NCBI RefSeq assembly: GCF_009742725.1
Contig: NZ_WPHG01000001.1
Span: forward strand, 310,001-374,000
Length of the DNA stretch: 64,000 nt
Source: Nitratireductor arenosus
GTDB lineage: Bacteria > Pseudomonadota > Alphaproteobacteria > Rhizobiales > Rhizobiaceae
Direction: 5' to 3'
This document shows positions 34,528 through 42,874 of the stretch, one piece after another. The position numbers and the translations under genes were made by a program. How positions within the stretch are numbered: position 1 is the first letter of the stretch; every line of letters starts with the position of its first letter. The notes under the pieces were generated by a model, which searched no databases, was not told the DNA's origin, and was given only the letters and a program-made list of their open reading frames with translations.

Positions 34528-34615
34528 GGCGCAAACATATCCTGGGTGAAGGAAAGCCCGAACGGGCGCTACGGGCGGCGGCGACGGTGCTTGCCGGCCT
34601 CTCCGCTTTGGCGGC

Positions 34616-34639
34616 GCGCAGGCATCGCCCCGCCTGCGC
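34616..34639. terminator. Stem-loop between the ABC ATPase and GH31 genes
   Basis: GCGCAGGC (34616-34623) and GCCTGCGC (34632-34639) are perfect inverted repeats with an 8-base loop, located 22 bases past the ATPase stop on the leftward transcript. No T-run follows. It may reduce read-through into the glycosidase gene or mark an RNA-processing point. Confidence 0.45.
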
Positions 34640-34660
34640 GACAGGGCGCAACGCTGCCCA

Positions 34661-35764
34661 TCACACCGCTTCTCCGACCACCAGCCGTTTCATGCCGAGG
34701 CCGTCCGACTTGCGAAACAGGTGGGTATAGTCCGGCCTGAACACGACATGGGTGGTCTCGCCGCGCCGGATCCCGGTCTGGCCGGCCAGATGCACGGTCA
34801 GCGGCGTTCCCGCGCCGGTCTCGCAATAAAGATAGGACTCGCCGCCGAGCTGCTCGACCGACTGCACGGTGACCGCATGGCCGGCCGCATCGCCGACAAT
34901 CAGATGATCGGGCCGGATGCCGAGCTCGGCCGCATCGCCCGGCTTCAGCCCGTCGGCGTTCACCGCGGCCCGGTAGTCGTTGCCGGCCGCGTCCGACACC
35001 ATCACCCCGTCAGCGCGGATCTCGCGCACGGTGACGTCGACGAAATTCATCCGCGGCGAGCCGATGAAGCCGGCGACGAAGCTGTTGGCCGGCTGGTTGT
35101 AGAGCTCCAGCGGCGTGCCGGCCTGTTCGATGCGCCCGTCGCGCAAAACCACGATCTTGTCGGCCATCGTCATCGCCTCGACCTGGTCGTGGGTGACATA
35201 GATCATCGTGTTGCCGAGCCGGCGATGCAGCCCGGCGATCTCGCCGCGCATGGTGACCCGCAATTCGGCGTCGAGATTGGACAGCGGCTCGTCGAACAGG
35301 AACACGCGCGGCTCGCGCACCACCGCCCGCCCGATCGCGACGCGTTGCCGTTGCCCGCCCGAAAGTTGTTTTGGGCGCCGCTCGAGATAGGGGCCGATCT
35401 GCAGCATGGTCGCCGCCGCCTCGACGCGACGCGCGATCTCCGGTTTGGGCGTGCGAATATTCTCCAGCCCGAAGGCCAGGTTCTGGCGCACTGTCATATG
35501 CGGGTAGAGCGCATAAGTCTGAAACACCATCGCCAGACCGCGTTCCGACGCCCGCTGCTCGTTGACGCGTTCCCCGTCGATGCGCAACTCGCCGCCGGAA
35601 ATCTCTTCCAGCCCGGCGATCATGCGCAGCAGCGTGGATTTCCCGCATCCTGACGGGCCGACGAAGACGCAGAATTCGCCATTGTCGATCGTCAGATCGA
35701 CGCCGTGAATGGCGCGGACGTCGCCGTAATCCTTGATCAGCCCGTCAAGTTGGAGAACCGCCAT
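34661..35764 (-). CDS. Sugar ABC importer ATPase (UgpC/MsmK type)
   Basis: A 367-residue ATPase of the CUT1 class. It has Walker [10 protein letters not shown], signature [15 protein letters not shown], Walker [17 protein letters not shown], the switch histidine in [14 protein letters not shown], and a C-terminal TOBE/regulatory domain from about residue 240. It energises the two permeases encoded just upstream. The transport operon reads binding protein, MalF-like, MalG-like, ATPase, then the glycosidase. Confidence 0.94.
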   Translation of the reverse strand: MAVLQLDGLIKDYGDVRAIHGVDLTIDNGEFCVFVGPSGCGKSTLLRMIAGLEEISGGELRIDGERVNEQRASERGLAMVFQTYALYPHMTVRQNLAFGLENIRTPKPEIARRVEAAATMLQIGPYLERRPKQLSGGQRQRVAIGRAVVREPRVFLFDEPLSNLDAELRVTMRGEIAGLHRRLGNTMIYVTHDQVEAMTMADKIVVLRDGRIEQAGTPLELYNQPANSFVAGFIGSPRMNFVDVTVREIRADGVMVSDAAGNDYRAAVNADGLKPGDAAELGIRPDHLIVGDAAGHAVTVQSVEQLGGESYLYCETGAGTPLTVHLAGQTGIRRGETTHVVFRPDYTHLFRKSDGLGMKRLVVGEAV

Positions 35765-35793
35765 CGTTCACACCTCTTTCCCGGCCGTCGGCA

Positions 35794-36840
35794 TCATTTC
35801 ACCCCGGACTGGGCGATGCCGGTGGTGATGTATTTCTGCAGGAAGGCAAACACGATCGTGATCGGCAGCAGGGTCAGCACCGTCATCGCCAGCAAGTTCG
35901 ACCAGCTGGTCTGCAGGTCGCCCTGGAAGGAATTCAGTGCAAGCTGCAGCGTGAACTGCTCGGATCGGGTCAGCACGATCAGCGGCCACAGAAAATCGTT
36001 CCAGCGCCACATCACCGAAAAGATCACCAGAACGGCGAGCGCCGGCGCCGATAGCGGCAGCACGATGCGCCAATAAACCCGCCATTCGGACGCATGGTCC
36101 ATGCGCGCGGCATCCAGCAGATCGTCGGGGATAGTCAGCATATATTGGCGCAGCAGAAAGACCCCGGTCGGCGTCGCCACTGCCGGCCAGATCACCCCCC
36201 ACGGCGAATTGACCATGCCCAGTTCCGAAACCACGAGATAGATCGGCACGAGATTGATCGTCGGCGGGATCATCAGCGTGGCGATGATCAGGATGAAGAC
36301 GAAGGTCCGCCCCCGGAACCGGTATTTCGACAGCGCGAACGCCGCCATCGAATTGAACAGGATGGTGATGACCGTTGCGATCACGGTGATGAAGACCGAG
36401 TTCCAGAAATAGAGCGCGAAATTGAACCGCTCGAACAGGGCGGAATAGTTTTCCACCGCCAGCGCGAACTCGCGCTCCGGCACGCGGTCGTTGATGTTGA
36501 CCTGCAACCGCTCGCCCGGATTTTGCGGGTCGACCATCTGGCTCATCAGCCCGATGCGACGCACCTGCGCCAGAAGCTTGCCTTCGTGCTCGCCGCCCGT
36601 CACCCGAAAAAGCTGCAACGGCTCGTCGTAACCCTCGACCTCGACATGGATCGGCGCCAGCGGCAGCAGCGAGGGCGGATATTCCTGCAACGCGGATTCG
36701 GTCTTGAACGACGACAGCGCCATCCAGGCGACCGGCCCGAACATCAGGACGACGGCGAGCGCCAGATAGCCGAAGGTCAGCCAGTCGGTGAGGTCGAGCC
36801 GGCCGCGGCCGCGCGTGCGTGTCAGGAAGGAGCGCAACAT
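35794..36840 (-). CDS. Sugar ABC importer permease (MalG-like) with an enlarged periplasmic loop
   Basis: The 348-residue protein is longer than typical 280-residue MalG homologues because roughly 110 residues separate the first and second membrane helices (from SFKTESALQEYPPSLLPLAP to the next helix near NFALYFWNSVF). The remaining core is standard, with the EAA loop DAARMDHASEWRVYWRIVLP. Extended first loops occur in AglG-type and some oligosaccharide permeases and may contact the binding protein. It begins 3 bases after the MalF-like gene stop. Confidence 0.92.
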   Translation of the reverse strand: MLRSFLTRTRGRGRLDLTDWLTFGYLALAVVLMFGPVAWMALSSFKTESALQEYPPSLLPLAPIHVEVEGYDEPLQLFRVTGGEHEGKLLAQVRRIGLMSQMVDPQNPGERLQVNINDRVPEREFALAVENYSALFERFNFALYFWNSVFITVIATVITILFNSMAAFALSKYRFRGRTFVFILIIATLMIPPTINLVPIYLVVSELGMVNSPWGVIWPAVATPTGVFLLRQYMLTIPDDLLDAARMDHASEWRVYWRIVLPLSAPALAVLVIFSVMWRWNDFLWPLIVLTRSEQFTLQLALNSFQGDLQTSWSNLLAMTVLTLLPITIVFAFLQKYITTGIAQSGVK

Positions 36841-36843
36841 CGC

Positions 36844-37836
36844 CTAGTCCTCCCCGCGGCCGCGCGCGGCGCGCAATTGCAACAGCGTCAGCACCATCAG
36901 TACCGCCGCCATCAGCAGCGAGGCCGCAGCCGCCAGACCGTAAAGCTGCGGCCGGAAGGCGAAGCCGGTCTCGTAGATGAACTGCAAAAGCAACAGCGTC
37001 GCCGAGCCGGGGCCGCCGCCGGTCAGAACGAAGATCTCGTCGAAGGCCTGCACGGCGCGGATCAGCGACAGCACCAGCACCACCACCATGGTCGGCATCA
37101 GAAGCGGCATGGTGATCTTCGAAAACACCCGCCATTTCGACGCGCCATCCATTTCCGCCGCCTCGTAGACATCGGCCGGTATCGCCTGCAGCCCGGCAAG
37201 CAGGATCAGCGTGTAAAAGCCCATATGCGCCCAGATCGAGACGAACACGATCCAGAAAAACGCCCAGTCGGCCTCGACCAGCCAGTTGACGATCGGCAGG
37301 CCTTGCGCCTCAAGCCCGGCATTGAGCACGCCATAGCGCTGCAGCACCCATTTCCAGATCAGCGCCACCACGACGGGCGACAACAGCACCGGATAGAAGA
37401 ACACGCTGCGGAAAAAGCCGCGCAGCGGAATGTTGCGGTTCAAGATCAGCGCCGTGACCAGCGAAAACAGGATCATGAACCCGACCTGCAGCACCACAAA
37501 CCAGCTCGTATTGTGCACGGCGCGCCAGAAGATGTCGCGCTGGCAGCTATTGGGGTCGAGATAGTTTTCGCAGGCAAGCAGCGAGGAAAAATTCTCCAGC
37601 CCGACATAAGGCCGCTCGGACAAGAGGATGCGGTCGCTGCCGGAGGTGGCGTAGAAGAAGTTCAGGAAGATCGGCAGAAAAGTGAACAGGCCGAAAATCA
37701 GGAGATTGGGCAGCAGGAACACCCACGCGATCTTCTGCGCGCCGGTCATCTTTTGAATGGCCAGCATCGGTCGTTCGAACAGCTCGAAGGCTGCCCGGTA
37801 GAGGTAGGATGCTGCCGTCGTCACAGGTGCGAGCAT
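36844..37836 (-). CDS. Sugar ABC importer permease (MalF-like)
   Basis: The 330-residue permease has about six to seven helices, an N-terminal cytoplasmic extension (PMLAIQKMTGAQKIAWVFLL), a periplasmic loop with paired cysteines (ACENYLDPNSCQRD), and the coupling loop EAAEMDGASKWRVFSKITMP. It is the first permease after the binding-protein gene, separated by 127 bases that include a strong hairpin. The two cysteines may form a disulfide in the periplasm. Confidence 0.92.
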   Translation of the reverse strand: MLAPVTTAASYLYRAAFELFERPMLAIQKMTGAQKIAWVFLLPNLLIFGLFTFLPIFLNFFYATSGSDRILLSERPYVGLENFSSLLACENYLDPNSCQRDIFWRAVHNTSWFVVLQVGFMILFSLVTALILNRNIPLRGFFRSVFFYPVLLSPVVVALIWKWVLQRYGVLNAGLEAQGLPIVNWLVEADWAFFWIVFVSIWAHMGFYTLILLAGLQAIPADVYEAAEMDGASKWRVFSKITMPLLMPTMVVVLVLSLIRAVQAFDEIFVLTGGGPGSATLLLLQFIYETGFAFRPQLYGLAAAASLLMAAVLMVLTLLQLRAARGRGED

Positions 37837-37875
37837 CGCGTACGCCTCGTGGCATGGGTTCTTGGGCGCCGCCGC

Positions 37876-37895
37876 CCGCCCGTTTTTCCGGGCGG
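37876..37895. terminator. Stem-loop after the sugar-binding protein gene
   Basis: CCGCCCG (37876-37882) and CGGGCGG (37889-37895) flank a 6-base loop, in the gap between the binding-protein stop and the MalF-like start. Hairpins here typically stabilise the upstream mRNA and allow partial read-through, giving excess binding protein over permeases. Confidence 0.5.
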
Positions 37896-37963
37896 ACAGG
37901 GCGTTCCGTCGCCGGCCTCACCCAAGACGGGGCAAAGGTCGGCGAACGGGCCGTGCGATCGGG

Positions 37964-39235
37964 TTACTGGGCAGCCGCGACCGCTTCCTTCACGTCGGCG
38001 TCGATACGGTCCAGCGCTTCGTCCAAGGACAGTTCACCGACGATCGCCTGGGTGATGCGGGTCACCGTGGCGTTCATGATCGCGCGGTTGTTCTTGTAAC
38101 CCTGGAACTGGAAGGCGACCGGCGAGAAACCGGCAAGCGCGTTGCCGAACGCGGTCAGGGCCGCCTTTTCGGCATCGGTGGCGTTTTCGTAGTCGATGCC
38201 CTTGACCTGCAGCGCCTGGTTGGCGGGAATGTTCTTGGTCTTGGCCAGCACCTTGGCCTGCACGTCCTCGCGCGCGATGAAATCGAGCAGCTTGCCGAGT
38301 TCCTCCGGCGCCTTGGTATGCTTGAAGGCGGCGATCGCCGCCCCACCGGGAATGCCTGTGCAACCGCCCGGACCGCACGGCGCCGGCACGGCCAGCCAGT
38401 CGAAGGCGTCACCGATATCGCGGCCGAAACGGCCGATCTGCCAGGAGCCGGACAGATACATCACCAGCGAACCGTTGGTAAACTCCTTGGCGGCATCCTG
38501 ATAGGTCGCGCCGCCTGCGCCGGCCCACACTTCCTTGGCCACGGTGCCGTCCTCATTCCAGGCAACGAACTGCTCGGAAAAGGCGCGGAACCCGTCATCG
38601 ACCGTGATCGGATCGCCATTTTCGTCGAACAGCGCCGCCCCGTAGGAGATCGCCGGTCCGGCGTAGCGGTGGCCCGAGCGGTCGAGCGCCATCGGATAGG
38701 GGGTCTGGGTCGCCTCGGCCACCTTTTTGGCCGCCGCCGCCCACTCCTCATAGGTCGCGCCCTCGCCCGGCATGTCGACGCCGGCCTGATCGAACAGCGT
38801 CTTGTTGACGAAGGGGCCGGTCGCGGTCTGCTGGTCCATGATGGCGTAGATGCCCTTGTCGTCCGGCCCGTTGACCCGGGTCCAGGCGAGCGTCTTGCCG
38901 TATTGCTCTTCCAGCTTGGCGGCGTCGGCCACATAGGGCGTCACGTCGAGCATATATTTGGCCAGTCCGCCGAGATCGGTCACGCGGGCGAGATCCGGGC
39001 CTTCGCCCGAGGCGAGTTGCAGCGGCAGGCTCTCCACGATCGACTTGTAGGGCACAACGTCGACGGCGACGGTCGTGCCGGGATTTTCGGCCTCGAACGC
39101 CTTGAACTGTTCGGCCCAGGCGTCGCATTCCACGCCGTCCTGATAGCAGGCGAAGCGCAGTTCGGCCGCCGAGGCGGACGACGCCGCGACAAGCGCCGCG
39201 AAGGCAATTCCGGAAAGCAGATGTCTCGATTTCAT
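37964..39235 (-). CDS. Sugar ABC importer, extracellular binding protein (family 1)
   Basis: The 423-residue protein has a clear Sec signal peptide (MKSRHLLSGIAFAALVAASS, cleavage after ASA near residue 23). The mature part follows the SBP_bac_1 pattern: DAWAEQFKAFEAENPGTTVA, FVNKTLFDQAGVDMPGEGAT, and GGAAIAAFKHTKAPEELGKL. Four cysteines (two near the mature N-terminus, two in PAPCGPGGCTGIPGG) could pair. It is the first gene of the sugar-import operon. A long AT-rich dyad lies 75-96 bases upstream. Ligand is unknown; an oligosaccharide cleaved by the GH31 enzyme is likely. Confidence 0.92.
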   Translation of the reverse strand: MKSRHLLSGIAFAALVAASSASAAELRFACYQDGVECDAWAEQFKAFEAENPGTTVAVDVVPYKSIVESLPLQLASGEGPDLARVTDLGGLAKYMLDVTPYVADAAKLEEQYGKTLAWTRVNGPDDKGIYAIMDQQTATGPFVNKTLFDQAGVDMPGEGATYEEWAAAAKKVAEATQTPYPMALDRSGHRYAGPAISYGAALFDENGDPITVDDGFRAFSEQFVAWNEDGTVAKEVWAGAGGATYQDAAKEFTNGSLVMYLSGSWQIGRFGRDIGDAFDWLAVPAPCGPGGCTGIPGGAAIAAFKHTKAPEELGKLLDFIAREDVQAKVLAKTKNIPANQALQVKGIDYENATDAEKAALTAFGNALAGFSPVAFQFQGYKNNRAIMNATVTRITQAIVGELSLDEALDRIDADVKEAVAAAQ

Positions 39236-39309
39236 GACTTCCTCCCTGATCGATGCACGCTGAGTTGGACGGTCGGGGTCGCATGCCGCGATGCGTCGAG
39301 ATTGTACTC

Positions 39310-39331
39310 TTATATCTTATATAAGATACAA
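39310..39331. promoter_or_regulatory. 22-base near-perfect palindrome ahead of the sugar ABC operon
   Basis: Arms TTATATCTTAT (39310-39320) and ATAAGATACAA (39321-39331) are mirror copies with one mismatched pair (39312 and 39329). Its AT content contrasts sharply with the surroundings. It is placed upstream of the binding-protein gene and next to the end of the GntR gene, so it is a likely GntR operator. An outer ATTGTA (39301) / TACAAT (39327) pair overlaps it. Confidence 0.65.
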
Positions 39332-39356
39332 TCTGAGCACCTACCCCGTGCCGCTG

Positions 39357-40040
39357 TCAAGGTCCCGACGCGTTCAGGACCGTCTCGATATGGCCGACCA
39401 TTTCGGCCTCCGCTCGATCGGCATCCCGGGAGCGGATCGCCGCCAGTATACGCATATGATCGTCGAAGGCGCGCTGTGAGCGGCCGTGGATGGATGACAT
39501 CAAGATGAAGCGCTCGCGATCGACATGCGCCTTGACCGTCTGGGCAAGCTGCCAGGCGCCGGGCACCCCCGCCATGTCGGCCAGCACTTCGTGAAACAGT
39601 TCGTCGGCCTCGAAAAAAGAGACGTAGTCGTCGACGCGGGCCGCCGCTTCCTGGCGCGCCAGGACCGGCGCCAGTCGTTTTTCGTCCACGCCGGTCTGCG
39701 CCAGCCGCCGCGCGATCCGGCCTTCGATCGCCGCGCGGATGAAAAGCGCCTCCAGAAACCGGGTGCGGTCGCGCTCGGCCACGATCGAGCCGACCTGCGG
39801 ACGGGTCACGACCAGCCCCTCGCTGGCGAGTTGCTGCAGGGCGGCGCGCAAGGGTGTGCGCGAGACCAGACACAAGGCTGCGATATCGCTCTCGTGGATC
39901 GGCGTTCCGGCGGGAAGCCGGCTGTCGACGATGCGCTGGCGCAGGGCCAGATAGAGCTGCCTTGCGATCGGCTGCGCGCGATCGATCTCGATGCCGGCCA
40001 GCGCCGCGGCGAGATCGAAGCCGTGCGGGACATGTTTCAC
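39357..40040 (-). CDS. GntR-family regulator (FadR/FCD type)
   Basis: A 227-residue regulator with a winged HTH (about residues 20-90, including HESDIAALCLVSRTPLRAAL and EGLVVTRPQVGSIV) and a C-terminal helical FCD domain (about 98-220) with metal-ligand-type residues in FFEADELFHEVLADMAG and DDHMRILAAI. The GTG at 40038-40040 is chosen because it forms a GTGA overlap with the uxuB stop, indicating translational coupling. It is the last gene of uxuA-uxuB-gntR. It probably represses the uronate genes and the sugar importer through the dyads near 39320 and 42751; the inducer is presumably a sugar acid. Confidence 0.88.
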   Translation of the reverse strand: MKHVPHGFDLAAALAGIEIDRAQPIARQLYLALRQRIVDSRLPAGTPIHESDIAALCLVSRTPLRAALQQLASEGLVVTRPQVGSIVAERDRTRFLEALFIRAAIEGRIARRLAQTGVDEKRLAPVLARQEAAARVDDYVSFFEADELFHEVLADMAGVPGAWQLAQTVKAHVDRERFILMSSIHGRSQRAFDDHMRILAAIRSRDADRAEAEMVGHIETVLNASGP

Positions 40041-41518
40041 ACGCGGCACGGCATCGCCTCCCGCGCGATCGCCGCGTCGACTCCTTTTTCGAGGATGCGC
40101 ACCAGCCTGGTCTCGACCGCGTCGCGAAAGGGGCGGGCCTGCGCCAGCCGCCCCGGCATGAGCCCGTCGAGCTCGAAGACGGCATCGACGAGCCCGCCGG
40201 CATCGCCGCTTTTGCCGTCGGTCGCCGCCGCCAGCGCCGCCGCGCGCGGGTCGCGCAGCGCATAGGCCCGGCCATCTTCGGTGCGGCCGAGAACGAAGCG
40301 GAGCCACATCGCCGTGGCGAAGGCAAAACTGTCGAGCGGCCAGCCCGCCTCATACGCCGCGAGCGCCGGCTCGAAAATACGCTGCGGCAGTTTCTGCGTG
40401 CCGTCCATGGCAATCTGCTCCGTGCGGTGCGCGATCGCGGGATTGGCGAAGCGTTCCATCAGCCGCGCGGCATAGTCGGGCAACACGATCCCGGGAACCG
40501 GCTCCAGCGTGCGCGCGGCATCGCGCAAATGCCGTTCGACCAGCACTCGCATCGCACCGTGCGCCATCGCGTCGCGCACATGCACGTGGCCGGCGAGAAA
40601 ACCGGCATAGGCGATCATCGAATGCGCGCCGTTGAGCATGCGCAACTTCATCTTTTCGTAGGGCGCGACCGATGCCACGAACAAAGCCCCGCCGGCTTCC
40701 CAATCGGGACGACCGGCAGCGAAATCGTCCTCGATCACCCATTGCGAAAATGGTTCGGTCTCCACCGCGGCCTTGTCCACGCGCCCCGTCGCCCGCTCCG
40801 CCTCGGCCAGGGTTTCGTCGCTCGTGGCCGGCGTGATGCGGTCGACCATGGTCGAGGGAAACCGCACCGTCTCGGCGATCCAGTCGGCCAGGTCCCGGTC
40901 CAGCTCCCGCACGAACTCGAGCACCAGCCGCCGTACCAGACCGCCATTGTCCGGCAGGTTGTCGCAGGACAGCACGGTCAGGCCCGGCGCGCCGCGCGCC
41001 CGCCGCCGGACGAGCCCGGCGACCAGATAGCCGACGACGCTGGTTGGCCGTGCTGGCGTGGCAAGATCGGCGATAATCTCCGGCCGGGTGCGGTCGAGCC
41101 CTCCGCTCGCGGGATCGAAGCCATAACCCTTTTCGGTGACGGTTAGGCTGACGATGCGGGTCGACGGCGCGGCCAACGCGTCGAGCACCTGGGCGGGTTC
41201 GCGCGGCGCGGCCAGCACCGTGGCGATCGACCCGACGACACGCGCCGAAATCCCCTCGCCCGCGCGCACCAGCACGGTATAAAGACCCGATTGCGGATTG
41301 ATCGAATCGGCGACATCGCACGAACGCAGGCTGACGCCGGTAATCATCCACTCACCGCCCGAGCGGGCCAGCGCGTCGTCGGTATAGACCGCCTGGTGGG
41401 CGCGGTGGAAGGCCCCGACGCCGAGATGGACGATGCCCGCGCCGCGCTCCCGGCGCTCGAAGCCCGGCATGCGGACCGTGGCCGGAAGATCGTCAAGTGT
41501 GGTCAGCCGCGCGCTCAT
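40037..41518 (-). CDS. uxuB: Mannitol-dehydrogenase-family oxidoreductase, fructuronate reductase UxuB
   Basis: A 493-residue polyol-specific long-chain dehydrogenase. Signature segments are IVHLGVGAFHRAHQAVYTDD at the N-terminus, SLTVTEKGYG, LSCDNLPDNG, and the catalytic-lysine region APYEKMKLRMLNGAHSMIAY. It interconverts D-fructuronate and D-mannonate with NADH, as expected from its coupling to mannonate dehydratase (ATGA overlap at 41515-41518). Mannitol or other polyols are alternative substrates of the family, but the uxuA partner favours fructuronate. Confidence 0.9.
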   Translation of the reverse strand: MSARLTTLDDLPATVRMPGFERRERGAGIVHLGVGAFHRAHQAVYTDDALARSGGEWMITGVSLRSCDVADSINPQSGLYTVLVRAGEGISARVVGSIATVLAAPREPAQVLDALAAPSTRIVSLTVTEKGYGFDPASGGLDRTRPEIIADLATPARPTSVVGYLVAGLVRRRARGAPGLTVLSCDNLPDNGGLVRRLVLEFVRELDRDLADWIAETVRFPSTMVDRITPATSDETLAEAERATGRVDKAAVETEPFSQWVIEDDFAAGRPDWEAGGALFVASVAPYEKMKLRMLNGAHSMIAYAGFLAGHVHVRDAMAHGAMRVLVERHLRDAARTLEPVPGIVLPDYAARLMERFANPAIAHRTEQIAMDGTQKLPQRIFEPALAAYEAGWPLDSFAFATAMWLRFVLGRTEDGRAYALRDPRAAALAAATDGKSGDAGGLVDAVFELDGLMPGRLAQARPFRDAVETRLVRILEKGVDAAIAREAMPCRV

Positions 41519-42726
41519 GCGCCACCCTGGTCCCAGTCGAGGGCGGCCATCACACCACGGAGTTCCGCCAGCCCTTTGAGACGCCCGATCGCCGGATAGC
41601 CCGGCTGCGCGCCGCGCGTAAGGTCGTCGAGGATTTCCTGGCCGTGATCGGGCCGCATCGGGATCTCGGCGTCCGCCCGCCCCTCCTTGCGACGTCGGCT
41701 CTCCTCGGCAAGCAGCGCCGCGACGACCGCCACCATATCGGTCTGGCCGGCGAGGTGTCCGTCCTCGAGGAAGGAGCACGGCACCGTCTCGGCGTCGCGC
41801 CGCACGTTGCGCAGATGGGTGAAATGGATGCGCGGACCGAGCCGGGCCGCCATCGCAGGCAGGTTGTTGTCGGGCCGCGCGCCCAGCGACCCCGCGCAGA
41901 AGGTCACGCCGTTGGCGGGCAGGTCGACCGCATCGAGAACGACGCGGTAATCCGCCTCGGTCGACATCACCCGCGGCAGGCCGAGCAACGGGAACGGCGG
42001 GTCGTCGGGATGACAGCACAGCCGTAGCCCGAGCCGCTGCGCCAGCGGCGCCACCTCCGACAGAAAATCGATCAGGTTCTGCCGCAGCCGCGCGGCGTCG
42101 ATCCCGGTATAAAGCGTGAGCTGATGCGAAAGCTCCTCCAGCGACCAGTGCTCGACCGCGCCAGGTAGTCCGGCGGTGATGTTGGCGGCCAGACGCTCCG
42201 CACCGGCCTCGTCGAGCGCGCCGAACCGCGCCTTCGCGGTCTCCACGGTCTGGGCATCATAGTCGACGGCAGCACCCCGGCGCTTCAGCACATTGATGTC
42301 GAACGCCGCGAAATCGGCAAGGTCGAACCGCATCGTCGTGCCGCCATTTTCGAGCGGCCAGGCAAGTTCGGTGCGGGTCCAGTCGAGCACCGGCATGAAA
42401 TTGTAGCAGATCGTCGAGATGCCGGCCCGGGCCAGGTTTTCCAGGCTGCGCTTGTAGTGAACGAGATCGGCGCGCCAGTCGCCCGTCTGCGTCTTGATCG
42501 CCTCCGAAACCGGCAGGCTTTCCACCACCTCCCAGGCGAGATGGGTCATGCTTCCGTCGGGATGGAACGCCACCTCGCGCTGGCGCGCCTCGATCTCCTC
42601 GGCGTGCCAGACCGCCCCGGCCGGAATGTGGTGCAGCGCCGTCACGACGCAGGCCGCCCCCGCCTGACGGACATCCGCCAGCGAAACCTTGTCGTGTGGA
42701 CCGAACCAGCGCCACGCTTGACGCAC
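41515..42726 (-). CDS. uxuA: Mannonate dehydratase UxuA
   Basis: A 403-residue enzyme dehydrating D-mannonate to 2-keto-3-deoxygluconate. Family features are RQAWRWFGPHDKVSLADVRQ at the start, TICYNFMPVLDWTRTELAW, metal ligands in LRLCCHPDDPPFPLLGLPR and IHFTHLRNVRRD, and the C-terminal MRPDHGQEILDDL. The GTG at 42724-42726 is preferred over longer frames: GGAGG lies seven bases upstream and the protein begins with the usual motif. No uxaC isomerase or kdgK/eda is present, so the route is completed elsewhere. A dyad at 42743-42760 covers its promoter region. Confidence 0.93.
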   Translation of the reverse strand: MRQAWRWFGPHDKVSLADVRQAGAACVVTALHHIPAGAVWHAEEIEARQREVAFHPDGSMTHLAWEVVESLPVSEAIKTQTGDWRADLVHYKRSLENLARAGISTICYNFMPVLDWTRTELAWPLENGGTTMRFDLADFAAFDINVLKRRGAAVDYDAQTVETAKARFGALDEAGAERLAANITAGLPGAVEHWSLEELSHQLTLYTGIDAARLRQNLIDFLSEVAPLAQRLGLRLCCHPDDPPFPLLGLPRVMSTEADYRVVLDAVDLPANGVTFCAGSLGARPDNNLPAMAARLGPRIHFTHLRNVRRDAETVPCSFLEDGHLAGQTDMVAVVAALLAEESRRRKEGRADAEIPMRPDHGQEILDDLTRGAQPGYPAIGRLKGLAELRGVMAALDWDQGGA

Positions 42727-42742
42727 GCGCCTGCCTCCTTTT

Positions 42743-42760
42743 TGGTACACTAGTATCCCA
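42743..42760. promoter_or_regulatory. Imperfect dyad upstream of uxuA
   Basis: TGGTACACTAGTATCCCA is an 18-base imperfect palindrome centred on ACTAGT, with TGG/CCA ends like the TGGTA-N-TACCA sites of UxuR-type GntR regulators. It is 17 bases ahead of the uxuA GTG, a position suited to repression. Confidence 0.45.
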
Positions 42761-42874
42761 GTTTATCGCCTACGGATCAAGCCGCGATTCGGCCGCATTG
42801 CATAGGCTCGGCCTCTCCTGACAGAACCTGTCGGGTGTTCATGCTAAGAGAGACCGAAAACCACCTCCAAGGAC

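Noticed and set aside
36094-38055. 653-codon plus-strand frame opposite the two sugar permeases
   Set aside because: Glutamine-, arginine- and histidine-rich translation is what antisense of membrane-protein genes produces; no start signal.
42817-42840. Possible LexA (SOS) box before the AlkC-like gene
   Set aside because: GAAC and GTTC are nine bases apart here; alphaproteobacterial LexA sites are GTTC-N7-GTTC direct repeats. The overlapping CCTGACAG/CTGTCGGG dyad has one mismatch and no known regulator.
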